Positions 8,873 to 17,748 of a DNA stretch of 64,000 nt are shown here, piece by piece (within the stretch, counting starts at the first letter, position 1; every line of letters starts with the position of its first letter). Made by a program: the position numbers and the translations under genes. Under the pieces are notes generated by a model. The model did not search any database. It was not told the origin of the DNA and saw only the letters and a list, made by a program, of their open reading frames with translations. This DNA is from Chitinophagaceae bacterium (GTDB taxonomy: Bacteria > Bacteroidota > Bacteroidia > Chitinophagales > Chitinophagaceae), in contig CANGWB010000001.1 in assembly GCA_947457465.1 (NCBI GenBank), positions 124,001 to 188,000 on the forward strand. Direction: 5' to 3'.

Positions 8873-9243
8873 AAAAAGAATCTGCCAAACTGAAAACGGT
8901 CAATCCCTCTGGCGGCAAGGATGTTTCGTTTTTTGAAGCAGTGTTTGAGGTGGTGCGTCAGATCCCCAAAGGAAAAGTGACTTCCTATGGCGCCATTGCC
9001 GAAGCTCTTGGCACCAAAGAAAGTGCCCGAATGGTGGGCTGGGCCATGAATCAAAGTCATTTTGTAAAACCGACTGTACCCGCCCATCGGGTAGTAAATC
9101 GCCAGGGACGACTCAGCGGAAAGATGCACTTCTCCCCTCCGGAGCGCATGCAAGAATTACTGGAAAAAGAAGGGATCCAGATCGTCGAAGATCAGATCAT
9201 CGATTTTCAAAAACATTTCTGGGATCCGAACGAAATGAGTTGA
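8869..9243 (+). CDS. Alkyltransferase-like (ATL) DNA-damage protein
   Basis: 124 residues, the size of the isolated MGMT DNA-binding domain. FFEAVFEVVRQIPKGKVTSYG and the arginine-finger region SARMVGWAM match the family. The active-site motif PCHRV is replaced by PAHRV, with Ala at residue 72, so it cannot accept an alkyl group. ATL proteins instead bind O6-alkylguanine, flip it out and hand the lesion to nucleotide excision repair. Alanine in this place is known from some bacterial ATLs, while tryptophan is seen in E. coli. The start is a TTG whose last two bases begin the stop codon of the upstream gene. Its own stop abuts the stop of the convergent phosphodiester glycosidase gene. Confidence 0.85.
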   Translation: MKKESAKLKTVNPSGGKDVSFFEAVFEVVRQIPKGKVTSYGAIAEALGTKESARMVGWAMNQSHFVKPTVPAHRVVNRQGRLSGKMHFSPPERMQELLEKEGIQIVEDQIIDFQKHFWDPNEMS

Positions 9244-10290
9244 TCATTTCTGCTTGATCAGCACAGCACTTACCACCGGACGCTCTACCCCATTGTCGCC
9301 AGGCCGAACCGTTAAGCGACCGGCAGCCACTAATGAGGTTGAACCACCACCATCCAGATTGATCGCATCGGTACAACCCAACAAACGAAGCATATTCGCC
9401 AGTTCAGCCAGATTCACACCCGGATAACCTGCGGTACCATTATCCCCCTCAACAGCCAGCAACAACACAATCCCATTGGCTGTGTATCCGATCGCCGAGC
9501 GAGGGCGAGAAGTAGTGTTATTTATGTTGATCAACTCCGCTACATCTGAAATATTGACTTGTCCGCCGCGCAACAACATAGGCGAGCCACCGATCGCTGT
9601 TGGAACCGTCCAGGGTGTTCCACCCGTCGGAAACGTTTCTGTTGGCACCGGCTGCGGCGCAGATCCCTCGGCATTGGGACTCGGTGAAGGATAACTGTAG
9701 ATATTATCATTACCCGATCCGACATGATAGATCCAGGCCGTTGTAGGTGATCCATTGGATTGAATACCGAAGGCAGCCCGCGTCGGAAAATATGCCGTTG
9801 AGGTACCATTAAAGGTTCGATTCACCGCCTTGATGTTGATCGAAGTCTGTTGGTTGTTATACTTAACGATGCTAAATGATGAATTGCCACCGAAGAATCC
9901 GCCGTTGATCCCTCCGAAAACAATACCTGGCTCCTGCGAAACAAAATCAGAAACTTTTTTGGCCGTAGAGGATTGAACCGGCTTAAAATCATACTGACCC
10001 AGTTTACTATCGTATGCCAAACAATAGGCTCTTACGGTACGACCATTATAGATCGTATCAAAGCTGAAGGTCTGTATACCATTCGGAAAGTTTGTACTGA
10101 ATGAAGCATTGAATTTCCAGCCGGGCGGAAGAGAAATAATGGGCACCACCGGCGTTGGGTTCGTTCCACCACCGCCACCACCGGTATTACCGCCACCACC
10201 ACCGGAATTATTGTTCTTCGAACAAGCGGTCAGAATAAGACCAAATACATAAAACGAAATAACAAGTGTGCGTTTCATAAACAAGCTCAT
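9244..10290 (-). CDS. Phosphodiester glycosidase lipoprotein (NAGPA/DUF2233)
   Basis: 348 residues. The signal peptide ends in a lipobox (LILTAC), so it is a lipoprotein, followed by a glycine-rich linker at about residues 29-43. The NAGPA domain is shown by GGINGGFFGG near residue 127, VLLLAVEGDNGTAGYPGVN, and INLDGGGSTSLVA near 310-323. The human family member removes GlcNAc from GlcNAc-1-phospho-6-mannose; bacterial members are predicted to split sugar-1-phosphodiesters. The ATG overlaps the TGA of the upstream GHL10 gene by four bases, favouring this start over the in-frame ATG at 10278. It is the last gene of a five-gene overlapping operon. The true substrate is unknown. Confidence 0.85.
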   Translation of the reverse strand: MSLFMKRTLVISFYVFGLILTACSKNNNSGGGGGNTGGGGGGTNPTPVVPIISLPPGWKFNASFSTNFPNGIQTFSFDTIYNGRTVRAYCLAYDSKLGQYDFKPVQSSTAKKVSDFVSQEPGIVFGGINGGFFGGNSSFSIVKYNNQQTSINIKAVNRTFNGTSTAYFPTRAAFGIQSNGSPTTAWIYHVGSGNDNIYSYPSPSPNAEGSAPQPVPTETFPTGGTPWTVPTAIGGSPMLLRGGQVNISDVAELININNTTSRPRSAIGYTANGIVLLLAVEGDNGTAGYPGVNLAELANMLRLLGCTDAINLDGGGSTSLVAAGRLTVRPGDNGVERPVVSAVLIKQK

Positions 10291-11375
10291 TTAGTGGTTT
10301 CCGTGTATAAAGAACCGGACAACCGATTCAATGTTTCATAATAAAAAAACACCTCGCCATTATACCCATAGGTGCGATTCAATTCAATGAATCGGTTCAA
10401 GAGCGTACGGGAAGCCTGATAGCCATCTCCCAAGGAAGTCAATACGCCCGGAAAAACTTTTCGTCGCTGATCAGGGGTTAATTGAAGATTAAGTTCCTTC
10501 AGGAGTTTCTCATACGCATCTGCATTGTATCGATAGAGTTGCGGGAAAATATAATCAGCATACCCATCACGAAGCCAAGTGGGCCAGTCCTGCAGGTATT
10601 CCTGCTTACTCCAAGGGTAAATGCTGGGCGACCAGGTAACCAAACAAGTGGCTTTATGTGATTTCACGAGCTGATAGATTTCCTGACCGAAGGCACTGAG
10701 CTTATCGGCGCGCCATTGCACCCAGTCTGCTTGCTTGGGGTCGAGGGCCCCTTGCTGATCACCACCTTGATTTCCATAGGCATGCACGGTTTCAGACTCA
10801 TATCCCCCCTCCGATGGCATGGCCGGCAGCCGATCGTCTCCCTGTATGCCATCAATATCGTAGCGCATAACGATCTCTTCCACCAGTTCCTTTAAAAATT
10901 GTCGCGGGCCCGGATGCAAAGCATTCCACCAATAAAAGCCGTTTTTCTGAAGGTGATGCCCCTTCGCATTCCGTCCGGCCCAACCCGGATAGGTTTTATT
11001 CCAAACCGATAATGAATCCTTGTATGAATAAGAAAATCCGAATTCCATCCAAGCATGCACACGCAACCCAACCGCATGTGCCTCCTCGATCATTTCCTGC
11101 AACGGATCTCGTCCCTTGAATACCGGATCCTGTGCCTGCTTCACATATTGTTCCATGACCTGACTTGGGAACATGGTCTTTCCGTTATTCCAAACAACCA
11201 TGAATAGATCCGTAAGTCCCTGATCCTTACACTGCATCACCGCATCCCGAATCTGCTGCCGAGAATTCAATACGGTACTTCCGGTATTGGTGATCCAAAC
11301 ACCACGAATGGGCGCCTGGGAAAAGGCGGTTAGTGATATAAATGAGGCAATGAGAAAAATGAACTTCTTGATCAT
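10287..11375 (-). CDS. GHL10 family glycoside hydrolase (DUF187), secreted
   Basis: 362 residues with a signal peptide ending SLTAFSQ. The domain opens with the family hallmark RGVWITNTGS and continues with DLFMVVWNNGKTMFPS, GLRVHAWMEFG, and YDIDGIQGDDRLPAMPSEGG, placing an aspartate pair in the expected catalytic region of the TIM barrel. A close relative is encoded at 14375-15583. GHL10 proteins include E. coli DigH, which acts on peptide-free peptidoglycan strands; activity here is not proven. It overlaps the genes on both sides by four bases. I infer an extracytoplasmic hydrolase working with the neighbouring phosphodiester glycosidase. Confidence 0.83.
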   Translation of the reverse strand: MIKKFIFLIASFISLTAFSQAPIRGVWITNTGSTVLNSRQQIRDAVMQCKDQGLTDLFMVVWNNGKTMFPSQVMEQYVKQAQDPVFKGRDPLQEMIEEAHAVGLRVHAWMEFGFSYSYKDSLSVWNKTYPGWAGRNAKGHHLQKNGFYWWNALHPGPRQFLKELVEEIVMRYDIDGIQGDDRLPAMPSEGGYESETVHAYGNQGGDQQGALDPKQADWVQWRADKLSAFGQEIYQLVKSHKATCLVTWSPSIYPWSKQEYLQDWPTWLRDGYADYIFPQLYRYNADAYEKLLKELNLQLTPDQRRKVFPGVLTSLGDGYQASRTLLNRFIELNRTYGYNGEVFFYYETLNRLSGSLYTETTK

Positions 11376-12304
11376 AATGAATGAGTGTATTCGAGATAAC
11401 GATTATATAAGTGATGAGCGGACGGATACATCGACTGGGGACTCATAAAATGAGAAAACTCAAATGTGATCGCCTTATCATATCCGGCTCGACGGGCCGC
11501 TTCCAGTTTCAAGCGCAACTTTTCAAACTTAATGGGAAGAAACTTGATCGGCATGTCTCGGTCGAAGGATTCAGCATTGGTCCAGCACTGCATACCATAT
11601 TTATCCGCCAACCGCTTATTGATCCGAAAAAAATCTTCCAGCTCATGGTAATCAATATGCCCGTCCTGAAAAGCAACGGCATCAACTGCTCCTTGCATGC
11701 CGGCAAATAATTCGTCCCACTCACGCTCATGCTCCTGCAGCGAAACGACATCTGTCTTGGTCAGTGCCGACTGCGCCGCCATCACGGCTTTCTTTCCATC
11801 GATCCACGGAGAAATGAACGTTGGCAATCCGTCACTCACCTCTTTGCACTGCTTACCTAATATGTGAAATGCTTCCACCGCACCTTTTGTCTTTCGACTG
11901 ATCTCCATCGACAGATACCAACCTTGAAAAGAGGGATGATGCCCGTATTGTTTCCATACTTCATCGATCACAAATCGATTCGCATCGATCTCGTGCTGCA
12001 TGTCTCCGGTATCCCAGTATTTTCCGCTATCGTATAAGCCGAAATAAAATTTCATCTGATGCTTATCGGCTAGTGTCAGAAACAGCTCGATCAGATCGAT
12101 GGGCGGTGCATAACAGCCCTGCTCCTTCATTAGGTAAGCGGATGGATATGTGATGAAGCGGCGATAACCGGAACGGATCACGATCACCGTATCGATACCT
12201 GCGGCTTTCATGTGCTGAAAATCACGCGCCCATTCGGTTGGTCCCCAGTTCTGGTGGGGAATATCGTGGCTGATCTCATCGATGAACGTACCGGTGATCC
12301 GCAT
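11372..12304 (-). CDS. DUF4434-type TIM-barrel protein, no signal peptide
   Basis: 310 residues. Its first residues, MRITGTFIDEISHDIPHQNW, and HMKAAGIDTVIVIRSGYR, FQGWYLSMEISRK and KAITFEFSHFMSPQ match the barrel family DUF4434, which occurs in glycan loci of Bacteroidota and resembles glycoside hydrolases. The Glu in YLSMEIS and those in TNAESF or TFEFSHF are the obvious catalytic candidates. The start at 12304 forms TGATG with the stop of the upstream gene; a longer frame to 12343 is less likely. No signal peptide is visible, so it would be cytoplasmic, unlike its neighbours. Confidence 0.72.
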   Translation of the reverse strand: MRITGTFIDEISHDIPHQNWGPTEWARDFQHMKAAGIDTVIVIRSGYRRFITYPSAYLMKEQGCYAPPIDLIELFLTLADKHQMKFYFGLYDSGKYWDTGDMQHEIDANRFVIDEVWKQYGHHPSFQGWYLSMEISRKTKGAVEAFHILGKQCKEVSDGLPTFISPWIDGKKAVMAAQSALTKTDVVSLQEHEREWDELFAGMQGAVDAVAFQDGHIDYHELEDFFRINKRLADKYGMQCWTNAESFDRDMPIKFLPIKFEKLRLKLEAARRAGYDKAITFEFSHFMSPQSMYPSAHHLYNRYLEYTHSL

Positions 12305-12975
12305 CAGTTCATGAGTTTTTGTTCGATCAATATTTTTTTCCAAAGCATATAGCCGGCACCGGTGAGATGCAAGCCATCATTAGTATACTGCTTATCCAAC
12401 TTTCCGGATGCATCCAGAAAACGAGGATACAGATTTACAAAGATCACTCCGGTATCCGCACAAAGGGCTTGTAATCCATTGTTCACCGCACGAATCCGAT
12501 CGTCCTTCCCATAATGATTCTTGAAGGGCTTGAACTCGTCATTTGTCGGCAATACCGATTGCATGATCAGTTGGGTCTTAGGAGATGCTGCTTGCACGCG
12601 ATCGATGATTCGACGATAGTTCGCTAGAATAACCGCCTCCGGAATGTTCCGAGCGATATCATTCACCCCGATCATGACAAATAGCTTCGCCGGAGAAGAT
12701 GACAATACCTCATCCATCCGAGCCAGCACGCCGAACGTGATGTCGCCGCTAATACCCCTATTTTTCACGTTGGTGTTTTTCCAGATCTCCGACCATTCTC
12801 CCATATCCGTGATGCTGTTTCCAAGGAAAATGATCTCATTTTTCGTATCCGGTATCGATCGATGAAGGGTGACCTTCTGTTCATAATAGGTGCTCCGATA
12901 TGTTGAATCCCATCCCTGAGCAGTAACGACAGCTGATGCAGATATCAAAGAAAGTAAGACTAATGATTTTTTCAT
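12304..12975 (-). CDS. SGNH/GDSL-family hydrolase, secreted
   Basis: 223 residues with a signal peptide ending SASAVVTAQ. The four SGNH blocks are intact: IIFLGNSITDMG (Ser), NRGISGD (Gly), MIGVNDIAR (Asn) and TNDGLHLTGAGY (Asp-His). Such enzymes remove acetyl or other acyl groups from sugars. In this operon the natural reading is a periplasmic carbohydrate esterase that strips O-acyl groups before glycosidic cleavage. The ATG overlaps the stop of the transporter gene by four bases. The exact ester is unknown. Confidence 0.85.
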   Translation of the reverse strand: MKKSLVLLSLISASAVVTAQGWDSTYRSTYYEQKVTLHRSIPDTKNEIIFLGNSITDMGEWSEIWKNTNVKNRGISGDITFGVLARMDEVLSSSPAKLFVMIGVNDIARNIPEAVILANYRRIIDRVQAASPKTQLIMQSVLPTNDEFKPFKNHYGKDDRIRAVNNGLQALCADTGVIFVNLYPRFLDASGKLDKQYTNDGLHLTGAGYMLWKKILIEQKLMN

Positions 12976-14273
12976 GCGGAGTGTATCGAATTGTCCGTCG
13001 ACCCGGGTTTTTTCAAAGGTACAAGAGCCGTCATCAGAAAAGCCGGAAGGGTCGAAGCCAATACCCAGAGAAAGAAATTCGCATAGCCATAGCGGTCACT
13101 GATGTAACCACTGATCATCGATGCGGCCGTGAAACCCAGATAAGTAATAGCACTTCCGAATGCATAATGCGCTAACGGATATTTTCCGGGGGCTAATTGC
13201 TGCATGATGAACAAAATGATACCGATGAAGCCGAATCCATATCCGAAATACTCTACCGATACAGCAAGGGATATCGACAACATATCGACGGGCAGAAACC
13301 AAGCCAGGTAGGCATAGGCGGCAAACGGCAGATTAAAAAGCGCACAGAGAGTGAGCAACATGCGACGGGTCAGTCCTTTATTCGACACCAAATAGCCTGC
13401 GAGCAAAGAACCTAATATAAAAGCAATGGTACCATATACTCCGGTCAATAGTCCCACTTGCGCTTCCGTCAGTCCTAGTCCGCCTTCTTCCCGCTTCGCT
13501 AAAAAAAATAAGGGCGTGATCTTCATCGCTTGCCCCTCTGCAAACCGATAGAGGATGATGAAAGCGATCCCACCCCATACATAGGGCTTTTGAAAAAAAC
13601 TTCGGATCACATCCACCAGGGTGGCCCATACCTCGCCTCCACTTTTCACCGAGCGTTCCGCTTCTGTTCGAGGCAAAACACGGGTACTATAGATCCCCAC
13701 CAGCAACATGACTAACGCATAAATACCCAATACGATCGACCAGGCCTTGACATTTCCCATGGAGGCGATCAGGCTACCCGCCAGAAAAACCATTCCGCCA
13801 TTCGAAAAGACCTTCGACACATTATAAAAGGTGCCCTGCCAACCTACCCAACGGGCCTGATCTTTTGCACTCAATTCAGCCAGATACATTCCGTCCGCCG
13901 CCATATCCTGCGTGGCGCCAAAAAAAGCCAGCAAAAAGAATAACACGATCGAGATCGGAAAGAAATGATCCGTGTACAAACTCAAGGCCGCCAAGGCAAA
14001 ACAGATCCCCGCCAATAGTTGAGTGATATATATATAAAAGCGTCGGGACCGGAACATCTCCAGAAAAGGACCCCATAAGGGCTTAAAACTCCAGGGCAAT
14101 ACGATTACCCCGGTCCATAAAGCGATCTCACTGTCCGTATACCCCAGATTTCGATATAAGACAGTTAATGCTGTTCCACTTAACATTACATTCGGTAAAC
14201 CCATGGCAAACCAGGTCGTCGGCACCCAGCGCAAGGGCGAAGCAGTTGGTTTCAACTCGTTCAAGGCAAGCAA
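12972..14273 (-). CDS. MFS transporter, AmpG-like
   Basis: 433 residues with twelve predicted helices. The sequence GLPNVMLSGTALTVLYRNLGY followed by TGVIVLPWSFKPLWGPF is typical of the AmpG branch, whose best-known member imports GlcNAc-anhydroMurNAc muropeptides. AFFGATQDMAADGMYLAEL is the conserved helix 4 region. It heads the five-gene operon, so it probably imports the product released by the locus. No ATG fits; the start is a TTG at 14273, since the upstream in-frame sequence has no start codon before a stop. The ligand could be a different disaccharide or a GlcNAc derivative. Confidence 0.78.
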   Translation of the reverse strand: MLALNELKPTASPLRWVPTTWFAMGLPNVMLSGTALTVLYRNLGYTDSEIALWTGVIVLPWSFKPLWGPFLEMFRSRRFYIYITQLLAGICFALAALSLYTDHFFPISIVLFFLLAFFGATQDMAADGMYLAELSAKDQARWVGWQGTFYNVSKVFSNGGMVFLAGSLIASMGNVKAWSIVLGIYALVMLLVGIYSTRVLPRTEAERSVKSGGEVWATLVDVIRSFFQKPYVWGGIAFIILYRFAEGQAMKITPLFFLAKREEGGLGLTEAQVGLLTGVYGTIAFILGSLLAGYLVSNKGLTRRMLLTLCALFNLPFAAYAYLAWFLPVDMLSISLAVSVEYFGYGFGFIGIILFIMQQLAPGKYPLAHYAFGSAITYLGFTAASMISGYISDRYGYANFFLWVLASTLPAFLMTALVPLKKPGSTDNSIHSA

Positions 14274-14374
14274 TTGAGCTGTAAAGAAATAGGTGAATGT
14301 TGAAGTTAATTAAATTTATTATTAACTATAAAACGGGAGACGATAATTTTAATTAAGTTCGCGAACGCTTGTCT
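14274..14374. promoter_or_regulatory. Divergent control region with a candidate operator
   Basis: AT-rich 101-base region between the left-arm operon and the GHL10 lipoprotein gene. It holds a palindrome: AGTTAAT at 14304-14310 and ATTAACT at 14321-14327, separated by 10 bases. Its symmetric form and place suit a regulator site, possibly for the ROK protein of this locus. No exact -7 box is seen. Confidence 0.45.
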
Positions 14375-15583
14375 ATGAAATATTCACCTCTTTTTTCGAG
14401 GCTCGTTGGAGCATTGTTTTTTTGTCTGGCCATTGCTGCCTGTGAAAAGAAAAATTCTCCCGGTGGTGGAGGTAGCGGCAATACCGGTGGTGGCGGAACG
14501 GGCGGTGGCGGAACGGGCGGAGGTGGAGGTGGGGTAACACCTGTTTGGGATACCAGTGCGCTGCGAGGTGTATGGGTGACTACTACCGCAAGTACGGCAT
14601 TGGACAGTCGCAGTAACATTCAGCAGATGGTGACCCTCTGCAAAACCTCCGGCATCAACAACATTTTTGTCGTTGTTTATAATAATGCACGGACCATGTA
14701 TCCGAGCACGGTCATGAGCAATCTGATCGGCAAATCCATTCTGGAAAGATTCGAAGGGCGTGATCCTTTACAGGAGTGCATAGAAGAAGCGCATGCTAAA
14801 GGATTGAAAGTACATGCCTGGTTTGAATATGGATTTTCCTCTTCCTTCTCAGCAGCAGGCGGACCGATTGTAGCGGCCAAACCACATTGGGCAGCGCGCG
14901 ATATCAATGGCGCACTCGTTGTCAAAAATGGATTCGACTGGCTGAATCCCATCCACCCCGAAGTGCAACAGTTCATGATCGATCTGTTCAAAGAAGTGGT
15001 GACCCGATACAATGTTGACGGTGTGCAAGGTGATGACCGAATGCCTGCCATGCCTACCACCGGCGGATACGATCCCTACACTACCGCACTCTATCAACAA
15101 GAGACTAGCGGCGCGACACCACCCAGCATTGCAAACGAACCCATCTGGATCAAATGGCGTGCTGATAAACTCAATGCTTTCGTCAAACGCCTGCGTAACG
15201 AGATCAAGGCGATCAAACCGAATGTGCGATTCACCATCTCACCCAGTCCATATCCATGGGGACTGAATGAATATCTGCAAGACTGGCCAACTTGGGTCGA
15301 CAGCAGTTATGTAGATGCGGTCCTTCCACAGTGCTATCGATACGACATTGCTGCCTACGACGCCACCGTCAGTCAACAAAAAACCTATCACCGTAACACC
15401 AACGTCCCACTCTATCCGGGCGTGTTACTCCGTGCGGGAACATACACAGCACAACCTGGCTTTCTGACACAAATGATCCAGGCGAACCGGAACAAAGGCT
15501 TCAAAGGAGAGTGCTTCTTCTTCTACGAAGGCATTCCGCAAACCGCCGTGTGGTTCAGCAATCAATACCCACTCATAAGATAA
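14375..15583 (+). CDS. GHL10 family glycoside hydrolase, lipoprotein
   Basis: 402 residues with a lipoprotein signal (LAIAAC) and a long glycine-rich linker (about residues 29-50) encoded in part by a perfect 15-base tandem repeat at 14489-14518. The barrel begins with RGVWVTTTASTALDSRSN and continues with FVVVYNNARTMYPS, GLKVHAWFEYG and YNVDGVQGDDRMPAMPTTGG, closely parallel to the product of 10287-11375. It is therefore a paralogue, here held on a lipid anchor. The ATG at 14375 is preferred to a TTG six bases upstream. Its TAA overlaps the ATG of the next gene. An outer-membrane surface location is an inference from the anchor and the SusCD genes. Confidence 0.83.
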   Translation: MKYSPLFSRLVGALFFCLAIAACEKKNSPGGGGSGNTGGGGTGGGGTGGGGGGVTPVWDTSALRGVWVTTTASTALDSRSNIQQMVTLCKTSGINNIFVVVYNNARTMYPSTVMSNLIGKSILERFEGRDPLQECIEEAHAKGLKVHAWFEYGFSSSFSAAGGPIVAAKPHWAARDINGALVVKNGFDWLNPIHPEVQQFMIDLFKEVVTRYNVDGVQGDDRMPAMPTTGGYDPYTTALYQQETSGATPPSIANEPIWIKWRADKLNAFVKRLRNEIKAIKPNVRFTISPSPYPWGLNEYLQDWPTWVDSSYVDAVLPQCYRYDIAAYDATVSQQKTYHRNTNVPLYPGVLLRAGTYTAQPGFLTQMIQANRNKGFKGECFFFYEGIPQTAVWFSNQYPLIR

Positions 15584-17748
15584 TGATGCGATCCATCCGG
15601 TTGCTATCACTGGCCGCATGGCTGACAACAGCCGGTTCAGTATCTGCGCAAAAACTTACGAAATACGTCGATCCGTTTCTGGGAACAGGCGGACACGGAC
15701 ATGTGTACCCGGGCGCTACCGTTCCGTTCGGCATGGTACAGCTCAGCCCGGATAACGGCGTCGAAGGATGGGACTGGTGCAGCGGTTATCATTACTCCAG
15801 TAACACCATTGCAGGATTCAGTCACACACATTTAAGCGGCACGGGTATCGGCGATTGGTGCGATATCTCTGTGCTTCCACTTACCGACACCAATGATATC
15901 AGAAAGCCACGCATTCTCATCCCCTTCGATCATGCGGATGAAAAAGCAAGTCCGGGTTACTATGCTGTCAAATTAAAAAATGGGGTAGCCTGTGAGCTCA
16001 CAGCAGATACTCGAACCGGTCATCATCGATACAACTTCCCCAGCAACAACGGTTGGTTACGATTCGATATGGGATTCGCCATCAACTGGGATAAATCTAC
16101 CGCCGACATGCTGCAACGCATCGATGACCATACAATCGTCGGCTATCGATACAGCACCGGATGGGCCAAAGGACAAAAAGTATATTTCGCGGCTCGATTC
16201 TCGCAACCGATCAAGAGCCATCTTTTCATAGATGATTCCGCACATACGGAAACGAAGGCATTCGGTCCTCTCGCTAAAATGCTGCTACACTTCAATCAAT
16301 CAAGCACCCTCCACGTACAAGTCGCCATCAGTTCAGTGAGTCCGGATAAAGCATTGCAGGAGTTGAACCATCCTGAGCGCCCTACTTCATTTGATGCGGT
16401 TAGAAAAACAGCTGAAGTAAAGTGGGAGAACGAACTACAAAAGATCAAGATCGATACACGGGATAAAGCATTCGCTACCCGCTTCTATACGGCCCTCTAT
16501 CGAACTTGTCTCGCGCCGGTGATTCACAGCGATCGCGATAAAGAATATCAGACATGGAACAATAAGATCAACCGATTCGATAAAGGTGAAGCCAAATACA
16601 CCATCTTCTCTCAATGGGATGTGTTTCGCGCGCTTTCTCCCCTATTCACGCTGACACAAACAAATCGGATTCCCGATCTGATCAATAGTCTGCTGCAGCG
16701 TTATGAAGACGATGGTTTGCTTCCTGTATGGGACATCAGCACCTGGGAAGCCAATACTATGACGGGCTATCACAGTATTCCCATCATTGCGGATGCGATT
16801 CTGAAAGACATCAACGGATTCAATTACGAGAAAGCCTATCAGGCCATGCGCGCCTCTGCCTTTCAAAAACAACGAGGCACCCCGGCTTATATCGAATACG
16901 GATATGTTCCGCAAGATAAACACGGCTGGAGCGTGACGATGACACTCGAATACGCCTTCGATGACTGGTGCATTGCACAAGTCGCTCAGAAGTTGGGAAA
17001 GACGGAGGACTACACCCTGTTCATGAAACGAGCCGGCAGTTATGCAAAACTGTTCGATGCAAAAACCGGATTCATGCGGGCACGAAAGTCGGACGGAAGC
17101 GTCATCGAACCGTTCGACCCCTTGCTGTCTGAACATGGATTCGATGGACAATACATTGAAGGAACCGCTTGGCAACACAGCTTCTTTGTACCACATGCAG
17201 TTGAATCGTTGGCATCACTTTACGGCGGAAAAGAAAAGTTAGTCGCAAAGCTGGATGAACTCTTCACGGCCCCATCTGAATTGCATGGCGATAATGTATC
17301 GATCGATGTAACCGGACTCATCGGACAATACGCACATGGGAACGAGCCCAGCCACCACATTATTTACATGTATACTGCTTTAGGTCAGCCGGAAAAAGCT
17401 GCTAAATGGCTTCGGGTAGTAGCTGACAGTATTTACAAGAATGGTCCGGATGGACTCAGCGGCAACGACGATTGCGGACAGATGAGTGCCTGGTATCTCT
17501 GGAGCAGCTTGGGTATGTATCCAATGAATCCGACCGGTGGTGAATACATGTTCGGATTCCCCCTGATCAAAAAAGCAAAGATCAATTTGCCAAATGGAAG
17601 ATCGGTGCAGCTTCAAGTCAAGAAAATCAATGCAGCACAAGGAGGAATCGTCAGAATCGACTGGAATGGCAAGCAGATCCCGGTTCGATCGATCACGCAT
17701 ACGGAGCTACTGAAAGGTGGTATCTTAACGTATTATGTTGCGAAATAA
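15583..17748 (+). CDS. GH92 family exo-alpha-mannosidase, secreted
   Basis: 721 residues with a signal peptide ending GSVSAQ. The mature protein opens with YVDPFLGTGGHGHVYPG and PFGMVQLSPD, the GH92 hallmark. The conserved catalytic region is EGTAWQHSFFVPH, with Glu near residue 526, and GNDDCGQMSAWYLWSSLGMYP, with Asp near 629 and 630. GH92 enzymes are calcium-dependent inverting exo-mannosidases; some members cleave mannose-1-phosphate diesters. The start codon overlaps the upstream stop as TAATG, and the end overlaps the GH20-like gene by 14 bases. Linkage specificity cannot be read from the sequence. Confidence 0.92.
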   Translation: MMRSIRLLSLAAWLTTAGSVSAQKLTKYVDPFLGTGGHGHVYPGATVPFGMVQLSPDNGVEGWDWCSGYHYSSNTIAGFSHTHLSGTGIGDWCDISVLPLTDTNDIRKPRILIPFDHADEKASPGYYAVKLKNGVACELTADTRTGHHRYNFPSNNGWLRFDMGFAINWDKSTADMLQRIDDHTIVGYRYSTGWAKGQKVYFAARFSQPIKSHLFIDDSAHTETKAFGPLAKMLLHFNQSSTLHVQVAISSVSPDKALQELNHPERPTSFDAVRKTAEVKWENELQKIKIDTRDKAFATRFYTALYRTCLAPVIHSDRDKEYQTWNNKINRFDKGEAKYTIFSQWDVFRALSPLFTLTQTNRIPDLINSLLQRYEDDGLLPVWDISTWEANTMTGYHSIPIIADAILKDINGFNYEKAYQAMRASAFQKQRGTPAYIEYGYVPQDKHGWSVTMTLEYAFDDWCIAQVAQKLGKTEDYTLFMKRAGSYAKLFDAKTGFMRARKSDGSVIEPFDPLLSEHGFDGQYIEGTAWQHSFFVPHAVESLASLYGGKEKLVAKLDELFTAPSELHGDNVSIDVTGLIGQYAHGNEPSHHIIYMYTALGQPEKAAKWLRVVADSIYKNGPDGLSGNDDCGQMSAWYLWSSLGMYPMNPTGGEYMFGFPLIKKAKINLPNGRSVQLQVKKINAAQGGIVRIDWNGKQIPVRSITHTELLKGGILTYYVAK

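Noticed and set aside
14353-14619. Proline-rich minus-strand frame
   Set aside because: Reverse strand of the glycine linker of the GHL10 lipoprotein.
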